DNA of 64,000 nucleotides. Source: SXOA01 sp051004015 (lineage in GTDB: Bacteria > Planctomycetota > Planctomycetia > Pirellulales > Pirellulaceae). How positions within the stretch are numbered: the stretch's first letter is position 1; the number at the start of each line of letters is the position of its first letter. Made by a program: the position numbers and the translations under genes. Where the stretch lies: contig JBPCKT010000148.1 in assembly GCA_051004015.1 (NCBI GenBank), positions 1 to 64,000 of the forward strand. The letters run 5' to 3'. Below are positions 15,390 to 24,039 of the stretch, piece after piece. The notes beneath the pieces were generated by a model. It was not told where the DNA came from, made no database searches, and saw only the letters and a list, made by a program, of their open reading frames with translations.

Positions 15390-16511
15390 CTACGGCTCTA
15401 TTTCGCTGCGGTTGCCGACTTTAGCCTTCAGGCTCTGCCGCGTGCCATCGCGGAGAAGTTGCAGCTCGACTTCTTTGTTGACGGGAGTGAGGCTGACGAG
15501 GTTGATGAGGTGGCTGTCGTCCTCGATGCGGATGCCGTCGAATTGCAGGATGATGTCGCCAATGTGGATATCGGCGGTTTCGGCGGGGGATTTGGGGGTA
15601 ATGGCGGTCACGCGGGCCCCTTCCACGCGGGTCAGGCCGCTGGAAGTGGCTTCCTCTCCTTTGAATTTGGAGTCCAGCCGCACGCCCAGATAAGCCCGCA
15701 CGACGCTGCCATGCTCAATCAATTGGCGGGCGACGACCATGGCCATGTTGATGGGGATGGAAAATCCAATCCCTTCATGCACGCCGGTATTGCTGGCGAT
15801 GGCCGTATTGATGCCGATGATCTCTCCCCGCAGATTCACCAGGGGCCCGCCGCTGTTGCCGGGATTGATGGCAGCGTCGGTTTGCAGAAAGTCCTGATAG
15901 CGGACGGAGTCATCGCCCAGTTGCAGGTCGCGGCGGCCCTTGGCGCTGATGATGCCGTAGCTGACGGAATGCGACAGTCCGAAGGGGCTGCCGAGCGCGA
16001 CGACATAATCCCCCATTTCCAGCTTGCTGCTGTCGCCGAGACGGGCGGGGATGAGCCCCTTGGCTTCGACCGCCATCAGGGCAATGTCCGTTTCGCGGTC
16101 TTCCCAGATGCGGGTGGGATGGAGGTGGCGGCCGTCCGAGAGCTTGATGCGGATGTGCTCGAGCGTCGATTTCTTGATCACGTGCCGGTTGGTCAGCACA
16201 TAGAACTTTCCCGTCCAGCGGATGATCACTCCCGAACCGGCGTCTTCCACCGGCCGATGCTGGAGCTTGCCTTCCGCGTCGGCGTGTTGAGCTTCGATAT
16301 GGACGACGGTGGGGATCGTCAGCTTGACGACCTTTTTTAGAAGGTTTCCCTGCTTTTCCAGCAGGGAGAATTCCGCAGCGAGGTCCGCATACTGCTGCTC
16401 GCGGGCGAGGGCCACCGTGGTGATGGGGGCTTCGTCGGCCCGACAGGCGGGAGCGGCAAATCCACTACCCGCTGCGGCCAAGGAAAGACAGAACGCCCAG
16501 GTGAGCTTCAT
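15390..16511 (-). CDS. HtrA/DegP-type serine protease with PDZ domain
   Basis: 373 residues with a signal peptide (residues 1-25). A trypsin-like S1C protease domain carries the full triad: His110 in LTNRHVI, Asp142 in ETDIALM and Ser220 in NPGNSGGPL. One PDZ domain follows (about 275-365; VTAITPKSPAETADIHIGDIILQFDG). The family degrades or refolds damaged envelope proteins. A helical stretch (about 35-60) precedes the protease domain. All catalytic residues are present, so it should be active. The gene starts 54 bp downstream of the DksA-like gene on the same strand, and the two could share a transcript. Confidence 0.93.
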   Translation of the reverse strand: MKLTWAFCLSLAAAGSGFAAPACRADEAPITTVALAREQQYADLAAEFSLLEKQGNLLKKVVKLTIPTVVHIEAQHADAEGKLQHRPVEDAGSGVIIRWTGKFYVLTNRHVIKKSTLEHIRIKLSDGRHLHPTRIWEDRETDIALMAVEAKGLIPARLGDSSKLEMGDYVVALGSPFGLSHSVSYGIISAKGRRDLQLGDDSVRYQDFLQTDAAINPGNSGGPLVNLRGEIIGINTAIASNTGVHEGIGFSIPINMAMVVARQLIEHGSVVRAYLGVRLDSKFKGEEATSSGLTRVEGARVTAITPKSPAETADIHIGDIILQFDGIRIEDDSHLINLVSLTPVNKEVELQLLRDGTRQSLKAKVGNRSEIEP

Positions 16512-16565
16512 GGAGATGTCCTTCCGTGGACAAAGAGCAGCGAACCGGCATGTGAGCGGACTACA

Positions 16566-17054
16566 TTAAGCGTCGATTTCCAAATCGCCGGCGCTAATTT
16601 CGTTATCCGCCATGCCGACATCCAGAATCCGCTGCCAGTTCGGGCCGCCCCCCACGGCGCTGCCGCTCTTCTCGGCTTCGCGCTGGCACTGGATGCACAT
16701 GGTGGCATAAGGCAGAGCCTGCAGCCGGGCCATGGGAATGCCTTCGCTGCAGCCTTCGCACAGGCCGTAGTTGCCGTCCCGCATCCGCTCCAGGGCGACT
16801 TCGATATGCGTGAGCTCGCGGCTCTCGACTTCGGCAAGCTGCGAGCTGATTTCGTCCTGGGCCGTGTCCATTGCGGCGTCCAGCATGTCGCCGGAAGTCT
16901 GCTGGCGGAGCTCCCGGAGCGAGCTCAGATCCCCGGCTAGGGCCTGGCGGAGGGCGTCCCGTCGCCGAACGAGGATTTGCCGGAGGTTGCTGACCGCCTC
17001 TTTGCGTACCATCTGTTTGCCTTTTTCAGGAGTTTTTTCAGGTCGCTTCTTCAT
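16566..17054 (-). CDS. DksA/TraR-family zinc-finger protein
   Basis: 162 residues from the ATG at 17054; a second ATG at 17012 (148 residues) has a plausible AAAAAGG ribosome site and could be the true start. An N-terminal coiled coil (about 20-95; LRQILVRRRDALRQALAGDLSS) leads to a zinc finger, CEGCSEG...CIQCQ (C-x2-C...C-x2-C), as in DksA. The family enters the RNA polymerase secondary channel and adjusts transcription, often with ppGpp. The coiled-coil tip has an acidic ELRQQTSGDMLDAAMDTAQDE segment, but I cannot tell whether DksA's two catalytic acidic residues are kept. Confidence 0.87.
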   Translation of the reverse strand: MKKRPEKTPEKGKQMVRKEAVSNLRQILVRRRDALRQALAGDLSSLRELRQQTSGDMLDAAMDTAQDEISSQLAEVESRELTHIEVALERMRDGNYGLCEGCSEGIPMARLQALPYATMCIQCQREAEKSGSAVGGGPNWQRILDVGMADNEISAGDLEIDA

Positions 17055-17624
17055 GGTGTTCCGGCAGATGCCGCCTCGCTCTCGCTTGCTCTTTCCGACT
17101 TGGTGCTCATCACTTGGCTTGTGCGGGGGCAGGAGAAAGTGTCCAACCGCTAGCGACAAGGATAAGTCACTCTTGCGAATGTTCGCGCGTACATCGCGCT
17201 CGACTATGTTAGGCGCGCCGGGTGAGGGAGAGGGACAGATCCACCGTTTTCCTCGCGCCGCCGCCAGTCGACGTTGACGCAAGTTCAATCTGGACAACGA
17301 GATGCAGCCTGGAGCACCGCACAGGTGAATACGCCTGCCGAGCATGCTTTTGCCCGTTCTCGCGCGGGACACGTGACAATTTCGCCGGGCGACGGCAGGG
17401 TAGGCCGCAACCGGCAAAGTCGTTACCGCTTGCCGCCTACCGATAATCGGCAAATCGTGCCCGAGGATGCAACGAATCTGGCCGGCATCGGCAAAATGTG
17501 CCGGAGAAAGGGAGGCAGCCGGATATTCCGACGGTGCGTTCTTTTTGACGGAGGGTGGAATGCAAGCTAAATGTCCCAGGGGTCGTATCACCCCTACTCC
17601 CCAGGCACACCGTCAAAGAACACC
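17055..17624. other. Long divergent intergenic region
   Basis: About 570 bp between the DksA-like gene (minus) and the large FHA gene (plus). Both promoters should lie here. I see no convincing gene, tRNA or strong palindrome. Short open frames read across it but lack family resemblance. Confidence 0.5.
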
Positions 17625-20453
17625 ATGCTTGCCACGCAAACACCAGTTTCAGCCGCTCCCTCGCGACTCTTGGGGACCCGTGCCGCGGAGCTCACGTTTC
17701 GGATTCAAGGGGGAGAACATCACGGCCGCATCCTGCGAATTGTAGCCGCCAAGTGCTCCATTGGCTCAGCACCCGGCTGCACGCTGCGGCTGCGGAGGAG
17801 TGACATTGAGCCATTGCATTGCCTGATCCTGTCCGGTCGGAATGGGACGATTATCCGCCGCAATTCGCCGAGGACCTACCTGAACGGCGGGCCTTTCGAG
17901 GATGCAGTGCTGCACGCCGGGGACATGCTGCGGGTGGGCTCGATTGAACTGGAGGTGGTGGCCTGTCCGCAGGCGGTGAGCAGTCTTCGGTCTCAACCAA
18001 TTCAGGAACCCGCGGAAGCAGGCTACGACAAACAGGAGCAGCAGCGGCTGTCGACTGAACTGGCCGCGATGAGCGAGCAACTGCTCCATGCGCGCGAGCA
18101 GCTCGAACAGACGCGGCAGAGCAGCGCGGAGCAACGCGAGCAACACACGCGGTCGGTAAATCAACTGCGCGAGCAATATGAGCAAAGGCTGGAAGGATTC
18201 CTGAGCCCGCAGCGGGTGGAGCGCGCGGAAAGCGCTGCGCAATTGGAAAAACTTCAGACGGAACAGGCGGCACTCGATGCCCAGCGGCAGCAGCTTGAGG
18301 GCAAGCTGGCGGCATTGGAAAACGACCTAATCCAGCAGCAGCAGCGACTGGCAGAGCAACAGCGCGAGGGGGAGGAATCGACTGCCGTCCGCAGCCGGCT
18401 GGAGGATTCCGTTTCCAAGCTCACCGAGCAATTACGGCGACGTGCGGCGGAGCTAACAGTTGCCCAGCAGCGAGGAGCCGAATCAGGCGGCTCGTTGACC
18501 GTCGCTCTCGCGGACGCGCGCTCCGAGCTAGTCGACCTGAAAATGCAGAGAAGCCAGGAAGAGACAGCGCGGATAGCTTTTCGTAAGCGGATGGAGGAAC
18601 AGTTTGCGGATTTGACCGCCCGACTAGTCGAGAGGGAAAAGGAGCTAGCCCATCGCGACGACGAGCTAACCGAGCTTCGTCAGCGGGCCGCTCATTTCAG
18701 CGCTTCCGACCAGGTCATCAAACAACTCGAAGAAAGCCTGGCGAACTCGGCCCTTGCGTTGCAGGCCGAGCGAGAGACGAGGCAGCAGGAACGACGTTCG
18801 TTGGAGTGCCAGCGGAGCGAGCTGGAAGCCGTTCGCTGCGAGCTGGAATCTCAGGCCCCCCTCGCCCAGAAAGTGGCCGAGAACGCCGCCCTAGAGCTGG
18901 CGGCCCAACAGTACGGAGAGCAGATCGAGCGGTGGCAATCGGAGGCCCACAAGTGGCAATTGCAAGCCGCGGAATTTGCCGGCCAACTCGGCGAGGGGAA
19001 GCTGCTCTGTGCGAAGCTGGAGACGGAACTTACCGAGCTCAAGGGAGCCGTTCATGCGGCTGACGCGGAAGCAATGCAGCAGCGGAACCTGGAGGACCTG
19101 CGCGCCCCGCTCGATGTGCAACAGCAGGAATTGGCCCAGGCCCGCGCGGACCTGCAAGAAGAGCGATCGCAAGTCGATCGTCTGCTCTCGGAATCGTCTT
19201 CGCGAGAAGAAGTGTTGGCTCGTTTTGAGGCGGAATTACAGGAGCGGGAAGCCGCCTTGGAAGTTGTCCGGTGCGAGCAGGCCGCCAGGTTGGAGGAACG
19301 GTCGCGGCTCCTCGAATCCCAAGTGGCCCAGTTCGAGGCGGAGCAGACGGCATTTGCTCGTCAACAGGCGGCAATCATCAAACAGATGTCGTCGCTCGAA
19401 GACCGTGTCCACGAACTGACCACCGCCAGCGAATTCCGCGCCAGCCACTCACCCTCTGGGATCTCGCGGCTGGACGCACCGTCGCCGCGAGGAGAACTAG
19501 AGCCGTCTCGGCATCCGTATCTCCAAGCAGTGCCCGAGCCCGTCAATGAATTTCCCCGGCCCGCTGCCACTCACCCTCCAGAACCGCCCGCGGCTGAATT
19601 CGTCGCCGAAGGCGCGCCGCCAGAACCAGCCGTCGAGCCATCCCCAGCCGAGGTGAATTCGGTTGTGAATCGGCTGGCAATGGCCGGACTATGGAAGGGG
19701 GATGAGAGCGACTCCGAGGGGAGGGCCGAAGCGCCGGTTGAAGCGCCCGTTCCCGAAAAGCCCAAGTACACTCCCCCCAGCTTCCTCGAACGGGCCGCCG
19801 AGATGGCCAGGCAAGAGGAACTGTCCGGGATGGCCGACCGAACCGTGGCCGAAGTCCGACTACCGGAAGAAGATACCGCCCCTCAGTTCACGGAATCTAT
19901 TTCTCCCGCCGGCAGCGAGGATGATGTTTCCATTGAGCAGTACATGTCCCGCCTCCTGAACCGCATGCGAGGGGGAACATCGCCCTCCGCGGCCACTCCT
20001 GCCGACCGCGAAGCGCAGCCCGAATGCGACACGTCTCCGGAAGAAATCACCCCTCCCCCCGCTAGCGAAAACTCGCCCGAGCCCAAGGAATATGTTCCTC
20101 GCGCCCCGGTTCTGGAGCAGCCCGAACGATTGTCCCTGATGCGGGAGTTGGCAAACTCCGCGGCTCAGTCGGCCATCCACACCCATGCCCGCCAGCATCA
20201 AAAGCGCGATACCAGACGTAAGTCACTTGTGGCGCTGCTCTCGCTGATCGGTGCGACGAGCCTGGCCATCGCCGCCTGCATCACCGGCTCGCTCATTGCC
20301 CTCGCCGGCGCAACGGTCTTCATCTCTATCTGCTGCGTCATGAGCATGCGAGCCATTACCGGCGGCCTTCGGCAACTGCGGCTTGCCGTGCCTCAGGAAA
20401 TTGGCGACGCTCCGGAAGTAGCGGGCAATAGCCAGAAAAGCGAGCGGGAGTAA
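17625..20453 (+). CDS. Large FHA / coiled-coil / C-terminal membrane protein
   Basis: About 942 residues from the ATG at 17625; an in-frame ATG at 17571 is also possible. A degenerate FHA domain (about residues 20-120) has IGSAPGCTLRLRRSDIEPLHC but lacks the clean SRxH motif, so phosphopeptide binding is doubtful. A very long coiled coil rich in Glu, Gln, Arg and Leu (about 140-610) follows, then a Pro/Glu-rich linker (620-840). Two closely spaced hydrophobic helices (about 875-920; LVALLSLIGATSLAIAACI) lie near the end, putting most of the protein in the cytoplasm. A scaffolding or envelope-tethering role is possible; no enzyme motif is seen. Confidence 0.82.
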   Translation: MLATQTPVSAAPSRLLGTRAAELTFRIQGGEHHGRILRIVAAKCSIGSAPGCTLRLRRSDIEPLHCLILSGRNGTIIRRNSPRTYLNGGPFEDAVLHAGDMLRVGSIELEVVACPQAVSSLRSQPIQEPAEAGYDKQEQQRLSTELAAMSEQLLHAREQLEQTRQSSAEQREQHTRSVNQLREQYEQRLEGFLSPQRVERAESAAQLEKLQTEQAALDAQRQQLEGKLAALENDLIQQQQRLAEQQREGEESTAVRSRLEDSVSKLTEQLRRRAAELTVAQQRGAESGGSLTVALADARSELVDLKMQRSQEETARIAFRKRMEEQFADLTARLVEREKELAHRDDELTELRQRAAHFSASDQVIKQLEESLANSALALQAERETRQQERRSLECQRSELEAVRCELESQAPLAQKVAENAALELAAQQYGEQIERWQSEAHKWQLQAAEFAGQLGEGKLLCAKLETELTELKGAVHAADAEAMQQRNLEDLRAPLDVQQQELAQARADLQEERSQVDRLLSESSSREEVLARFEAELQEREAALEVVRCEQAARLEERSRLLESQVAQFEAEQTAFARQQAAIIKQMSSLEDRVHELTTASEFRASHSPSGISRLDAPSPRGELEPSRHPYLQAVPEPVNEFPRPAATHPPEPPAAEFVAEGAPPEPAVEPSPAEVNSVVNRLAMAGLWKGDESDSEGRAEAPVEAPVPEKPKYTPPSFLERAAEMARQEELSGMADRTVAEVRLPEEDTAPQFTESISPAGSEDDVSIEQYMSRLLNRMRGGTSPSAATPADREAQPECDTSPEEITPPPASENSPEPKEYVPRAPVLEQPERLSLMRELANSAAQSAIHTHARQHQKRDTRRKSLVALLSLIGATSLAIAACITGSLIALAGATVFISICCVMSMRAITGGLRQLRLAVPQEIGDAPEVAGNSQKSERE

Positions 20454-20460
20454 GCCCCGT

Positions 20461-20688
20461 CTAGCCTGCGGCCCGCCCACAAAACGGGCACTGAGTGGCG
20501 CTTGCGCCGGCGGCGGGCGCTGGCTCGTCCGATCGAAAGGCTTTCGTCTCCCGCCAGCCACAGTCCTGGCACTTGTGTTCCCAGGCGTGGATCTGCAAGT
20601 CTCCGCGGTCAAAATAGTTGTAGCGGCAGGTCAACTGTGTGGCGTGGCACTTGGGACATTCGGCGGCGATGGCAACCGTGGTGGGCAT
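20461..20688 (-). CDS. Small zinc-ribbon protein
   Basis: 75 residues from the ATG at 20688. Cysteine pairs C-x2-C (CPKCHATQ), C-x2-C (CQDCGW) and a final C-x2-C (CPFCGRAAG) suggest one zinc ribbon plus a partly separate C-terminal pair. It has no signal peptide, so it is probably cytoplasmic. It lies 8 bp from the convergent end of the large FHA gene. No specific function can be assigned; nucleic-acid or protein binding is a generic possibility. Confidence 0.65.
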   Translation of the reverse strand: MPTTVAIAAECPKCHATQLTCRYNYFDRGDLQIHAWEHKCQDCGWRETKAFRSDEPAPAAGASATQCPFCGRAAG

Positions 20689-20777
20689 GGCTCCATGGTA
20701 GTCCGCTTGCTCCACGAGAGGCCAGCCGTTGCCTACAATAGCGGGCAAGTCACTTCCAACTCTCGCGAAAGCCAACC

Positions 20778-22112
20778 ATGCCCCTTCTTCGCCCCTCCCG
20801 CCGTCAGTTCCTTCAGCAAGCCGCGGCGGTCGGAATCGCCGCGCCAGCCTTCATTGCGAACCTGCGGGCCGCTCCGCCGAGCGAAACCGTCCGTCACGCC
20901 AGCTTTGGGGCGTCCGGCATGGCGGGAGCTGACTTGCGGGCAATTGCCAGCCACAAGGCGGCCAAGCTGGTCTGCGTGGCGGATGTGGACTCGGCACGCG
21001 GCGAAGCGCTCAAAAAGGACTTCCCCAACATCCGCGTCTACCAGGATTGGCGGGAGCTGCTGGACAAGGAGCAGAAGAACCTGGACTCCGTCAACGTCTC
21101 CACGCCCGACCACATGCATGCCCCCATCGGCATGAGCGCGATGCAACTGGGACTGGCGGTCTATGGGCAAAAGCCATTGACGCATGACGTCTATGAAACC
21201 CGCAAGCTGACGGAATTTGCCCGCGAGAAGAAGCTCGTCACGCAGATGGGGATTCAAGTCCACTCCGCTTCGGAATATCGCAATGCGGTGCATCTCATTC
21301 AGGAAGGGGCCATTGGCAAAGTCAAGGTAGTGCATACCTGGAGCAGCAAGAAGTGGGGCGACCCCGCCCCTCTGCCGCAGCGAAGTGACACGCCGCCGCC
21401 GACCCTGAACTGGGATCTCTGGCTGGGCATTGCCGCCGAGCGGCCTTTCATCGGCGAGGGTTATTACCATCCCGGCAACTGGCGGAAGCGGATTGACTTC
21501 GGCACCGGCACGTTTGGCGATATGGGCTGCCACATCTACGACCCTGTCTTCGCCGCCTTGGCCCTTACGGCTCCTCTCACCGTCCGTAGCGAAGGGCCGA
21601 TGCCCAGCCCGCACAACTGGGCGAACGACGCCATCGTCCACTATGTCTTCCCGGGGACGAAGTTCACTGCTGGGAAGACCGTGGCGGTCACCTGGTACGA
21701 CGGCGACCAGCGGCCGCCGAAAGCCGTGCAAGAACTGCTCGGCAAACAGGGGATGCCTGATCAGGGCTCCATCTTTCTGGGCGAAGGGGGCATCATGCTG
21801 CTGCCTCACGTGACCCAGCCGATTCTGCTGCCGGAAGAGAAATTCAAGGACCACCCGCGGCCACAACTCGTCATCAGCGACCACTGGCAGCAGTTCGTGG
21901 AAGCCGTCCGCGGCAACGGCCAAACGAGCGCCGGTTTTGAATATTCTGGTCCGCTGACCGAGGCGGTGCTGCTGGGGGGCGTGGCCTCGCGGTTCCCCAA
22001 ACAGACGCTGGAATGGGATGCAGCCGGGCTGAAGTTCAGCAACGTGCCGGATGCCAATCAGTACGTCCGCCGGGCGTACCGCAAGGGCTGGGAAGTCCAG
22101 GGATTGTCATAA
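20778..22112 (+). CDS. Tat-exported Gfo/Idh/MocA-family oxidoreductase
   Basis: 444 residues. A twin-arginine signal (SRRQFLQQAAAVGIAAPAFI, residues 7-26) indicates folded export with cofactor bound. A Rossmann NAD(P)-binding fold begins FGASGMAGADL (about residues 43-53), and the family motifs follow: VNVSTPDHMHA, then QKPLTHDVYE with the catalytic-region lysine, and DMGCHIYDP in the C-terminal domain. Planctomycetes encode many Tat-exported members, probably acting on sugars or inositols. It is immediately upstream of an SMI1-like lipoprotein with a 95-bp gap. The substrate is not predictable. Confidence 0.9.
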   Translation: MPLLRPSRRQFLQQAAAVGIAAPAFIANLRAAPPSETVRHASFGASGMAGADLRAIASHKAAKLVCVADVDSARGEALKKDFPNIRVYQDWRELLDKEQKNLDSVNVSTPDHMHAPIGMSAMQLGLAVYGQKPLTHDVYETRKLTEFAREKKLVTQMGIQVHSASEYRNAVHLIQEGAIGKVKVVHTWSSKKWGDPAPLPQRSDTPPPTLNWDLWLGIAAERPFIGEGYYHPGNWRKRIDFGTGTFGDMGCHIYDPVFAALALTAPLTVRSEGPMPSPHNWANDAIVHYVFPGTKFTAGKTVAVTWYDGDQRPPKAVQELLGKQGMPDQGSIFLGEGGIMLLPHVTQPILLPEEKFKDHPRPQLVISDHWQQFVEAVRGNGQTSAGFEYSGPLTEAVLLGGVASRFPKQTLEWDAAGLKFSNVPDANQYVRRAYRKGWEVQGLS

Positions 22113-22207
22113 GATTGTTTCGACGCCAGCCTGAGATTTTGTTGTTGCTTACCAGGTACCGCCTGCAGGATCTCCTCGGATCCGTCTAAAAAACAAGTTC
22201 GGGTCAT

Positions 22208-22861
22208 ATGAAAACGGCAATCGTGTTGGCGTTGCTGCTCTCTATCGCGCTCGTTGCCACAGGGTGCCGGCGGCAGGATGCAGTGGGCAGTACCATGTCT
22301 GATAAACAGCAGAATACCCTGAATGCCAACTTGGCAAAGCTTGAGGATACTCTCAGGGACAAGTCGCCCTTTGTATTTGGGAAACTGGCTCCTTCGGCGA
22401 CCAACGAAGAGTTGGCGGCCCTCCAGTCCGAGCTTGGCGGCGTCCAAATCCAAGGTCTTGAGCTGTGGTATGGGTGGCACAATGGCTGCACGGACGGCGG
22501 CACCGATATCCTGCCGCTGGGCCGGATGCTTTCCATTGCCGAGGCACTGGAAGATCGGAAAATGACACAGGGCATTCCGTTTGTGGACGCGAAGCGAATG
22601 AACGCACTGAAGATTCTGGAAGATGGCGCTGGTGACGGATTCTTCCTAGATATTGCGAGCCGGAACCCGCGCGTGTTTTACCACATGCTGGAGGATCCCC
22701 ATCCCAGGGATTACGGCACCTTGCAGGAGTTCGTGGCATTCATTAGCGATGTCCATGCCGCCGGCCTGGCGACGGAAAAAGAGAATGGAGTGGTCGCATT
22801 CGACTTGGATCGCTACCAGAAGGTTGAAGCCGATTACCTGCAGAAACTGCAAAACCCCTAA
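22208..22861 (+). CDS. SMI1/KNR4-like lipoprotein
   Basis: 217 residues. The N-terminus has a lipoprotein signal (MKTAIVLALLLSIALVATGC) with lipobox cysteine at residue 20, so the mature protein is membrane-anchored on the outer face. The body resembles the SMI1/KNR4 (SUKH) fold: KLAPSATNEELAALQSELG, ELWYGWHNGC, and DGFFLDIASRNPRVFYHM near the C-terminal strand. SUKH proteins often act as immunity or binding modules against toxins, but no toxin gene lies nearby, so a general binding role is as likely. The assignment rests on motif resemblance only. Confidence 0.65.
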   Translation: MKTAIVLALLLSIALVATGCRRQDAVGSTMSDKQQNTLNANLAKLEDTLRDKSPFVFGKLAPSATNEELAALQSELGGVQIQGLELWYGWHNGCTDGGTDILPLGRMLSIAEALEDRKMTQGIPFVDAKRMNALKILEDGAGDGFFLDIASRNPRVFYHMLEDPHPRDYGTLQEFVAFISDVHAAGLATEKENGVVAFDLDRYQKVEADYLQKLQNP

Positions 22862-22895
22862 CAACTGCATTCACCGGAGCGGCGAAAGTGCGAGC

Positions 22896-23327
22896 CTAGC
22901 CCCGCGTCTTTTCCATCACCAGCTCGTTCCCGCGGCCCTTGTATTCCACATGCGTCATGAAGCTGTGCATGAGCATCAGGCCGCGGCCGTGCGGCATGTT
23001 CAGGCGGTCGGGATGGGTGGGGTCGGGAACCTGGCCTGGGTCAAAGCCCGATCCTTCGTCGACAATTTCCACCCGTAACTGCTGGGGGCTGGATTGCATG
23101 CGGATGTGGAGGGACTTGGACGGGTCTTCCTTGTTGCCGTGGGTGATGGCGTTGACCAGGGCTTCCTCGACTGCGATGTGGACGCCGAAGACCTCCTGGG
23201 AATTCCAGCGCTCGGCTTCCAGGCGAGCCAGCAGCGCGTCGATGATCTGCTCCGCCGCCTCGGTGCGGCTGGGGATGCTCTGCTCCAGTTGCCAGGTCCA
23301 GCCGGGATGCGAAGTCGCAGAATTCAT
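22896..23327 (-). CDS. RsbW-like anti-sigma-factor serine kinase (HATPase_c_2)
   Basis: 143 residues from the ATG at 23327. A GHKL ATPase fold is shown by the N-box EEALVNAITHGN, the G1 motif DEGSGFDP and the G2 motif GRGLMLM. These kinases usually phosphorylate a STAS-domain antagonist and hold a sigma factor. The matching STAS protein is the next gene upstream on the same strand. No sigma factor gene is in the window, so its target must be elsewhere. Confidence 0.87.
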   Translation of the reverse strand: MNSATSHPGWTWQLEQSIPSRTEAAEQIIDALLARLEAERWNSQEVFGVHIAVEEALVNAITHGNKEDPSKSLHIRMQSSPQQLRVEIVDEGSGFDPGQVPDPTHPDRLNMPHGRGLMLMHSFMTHVEYKGRGNELVMEKTRG

Positions 23328-23546
23328 GACCCATGCGGGTTGTGATGCCATCGGACCACTCGCAGCGTGATCGCTGCGGAGCAACAAGCTCGCCCACAAG
23401 AACCATACCCCGCAAGCCCCACCTGGGCCGGTCAAAATGCGGCCAGGCGCGACGGACCCGAAGAGACGGGCCGAGGTCACGGCACAACCGTTACAGCCGG
23501 AAGCAAGAAAGAACAAACCTGTAGAATGGCCTTCGCAGGCCGTCTG

Positions 23547-23912
23547 CTACATGCCGGCCAAGGCGTCGTTCTCGTTCGGCTTGATATCGAACAACTGGTT
23601 CAGCCGCGTGATGACGAAAACCTCGTAGATTTCCGGCCGCAGGTTGCACAGCCGCATCTTGCCCTTGGCGGCTTTGACTTTTTTGTCCAGCATGATGAGT
23701 TTGTTGAGGGCGGCGCTGGAGAGAAACTCCACGCTGTTGAAGTTGAGAATGAGGTTCTGCTTTTTCTCCTTTTCGACCAGGCCGAACAGCTCATCCCCCA
23801 GTTCCTGGATGTTCGCCGCGTCGATGATTTTGCGATCCAGGAAGCGGACCAGAGCGACTTCCCCCGCGCTGCCGCTGAGATTCATGACTTCAATACGACG
23901 ATGGACGGCCAT
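23547..23912 (-). CDS. STAS-domain anti-sigma-factor antagonist
   Basis: 121 residues from the ATG at 23912, which has GGGAG 8 bases upstream; an in-frame ATG 15 bases earlier is less well placed. The STAS core NLILNFNSVEFLSSAALNKLIML carries serines at the position phosphorylated in SpoIIAA/RsbV-type proteins. It is 219 bp upstream of an RsbW-like kinase on the same strand. The pair would form a partner-switch: unphosphorylated STAS protein binds the kinase and frees its sigma factor. Confidence 0.85.
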   Translation of the reverse strand: MAVHRRIEVMNLSGSAGEVALVRFLDRKIIDAANIQELGDELFGLVEKEKKQNLILNFNSVEFLSSAALNKLIMLDKKVKAAKGKMRLCNLRPEIYEVFVITRLNQLFDIKPNENDALAGM

Positions 23913-24039
23913 ATCACCCACTCCCAAAAATGCGCCGCGAGCGCCAATTCAAAAACTGAGAAATCTCTGCCCCAACATTAAACCCTAACCTAACGCACGA
24001 TAGCCCGGATTGCAACCGAATACTGCTACTGCTTACTGC

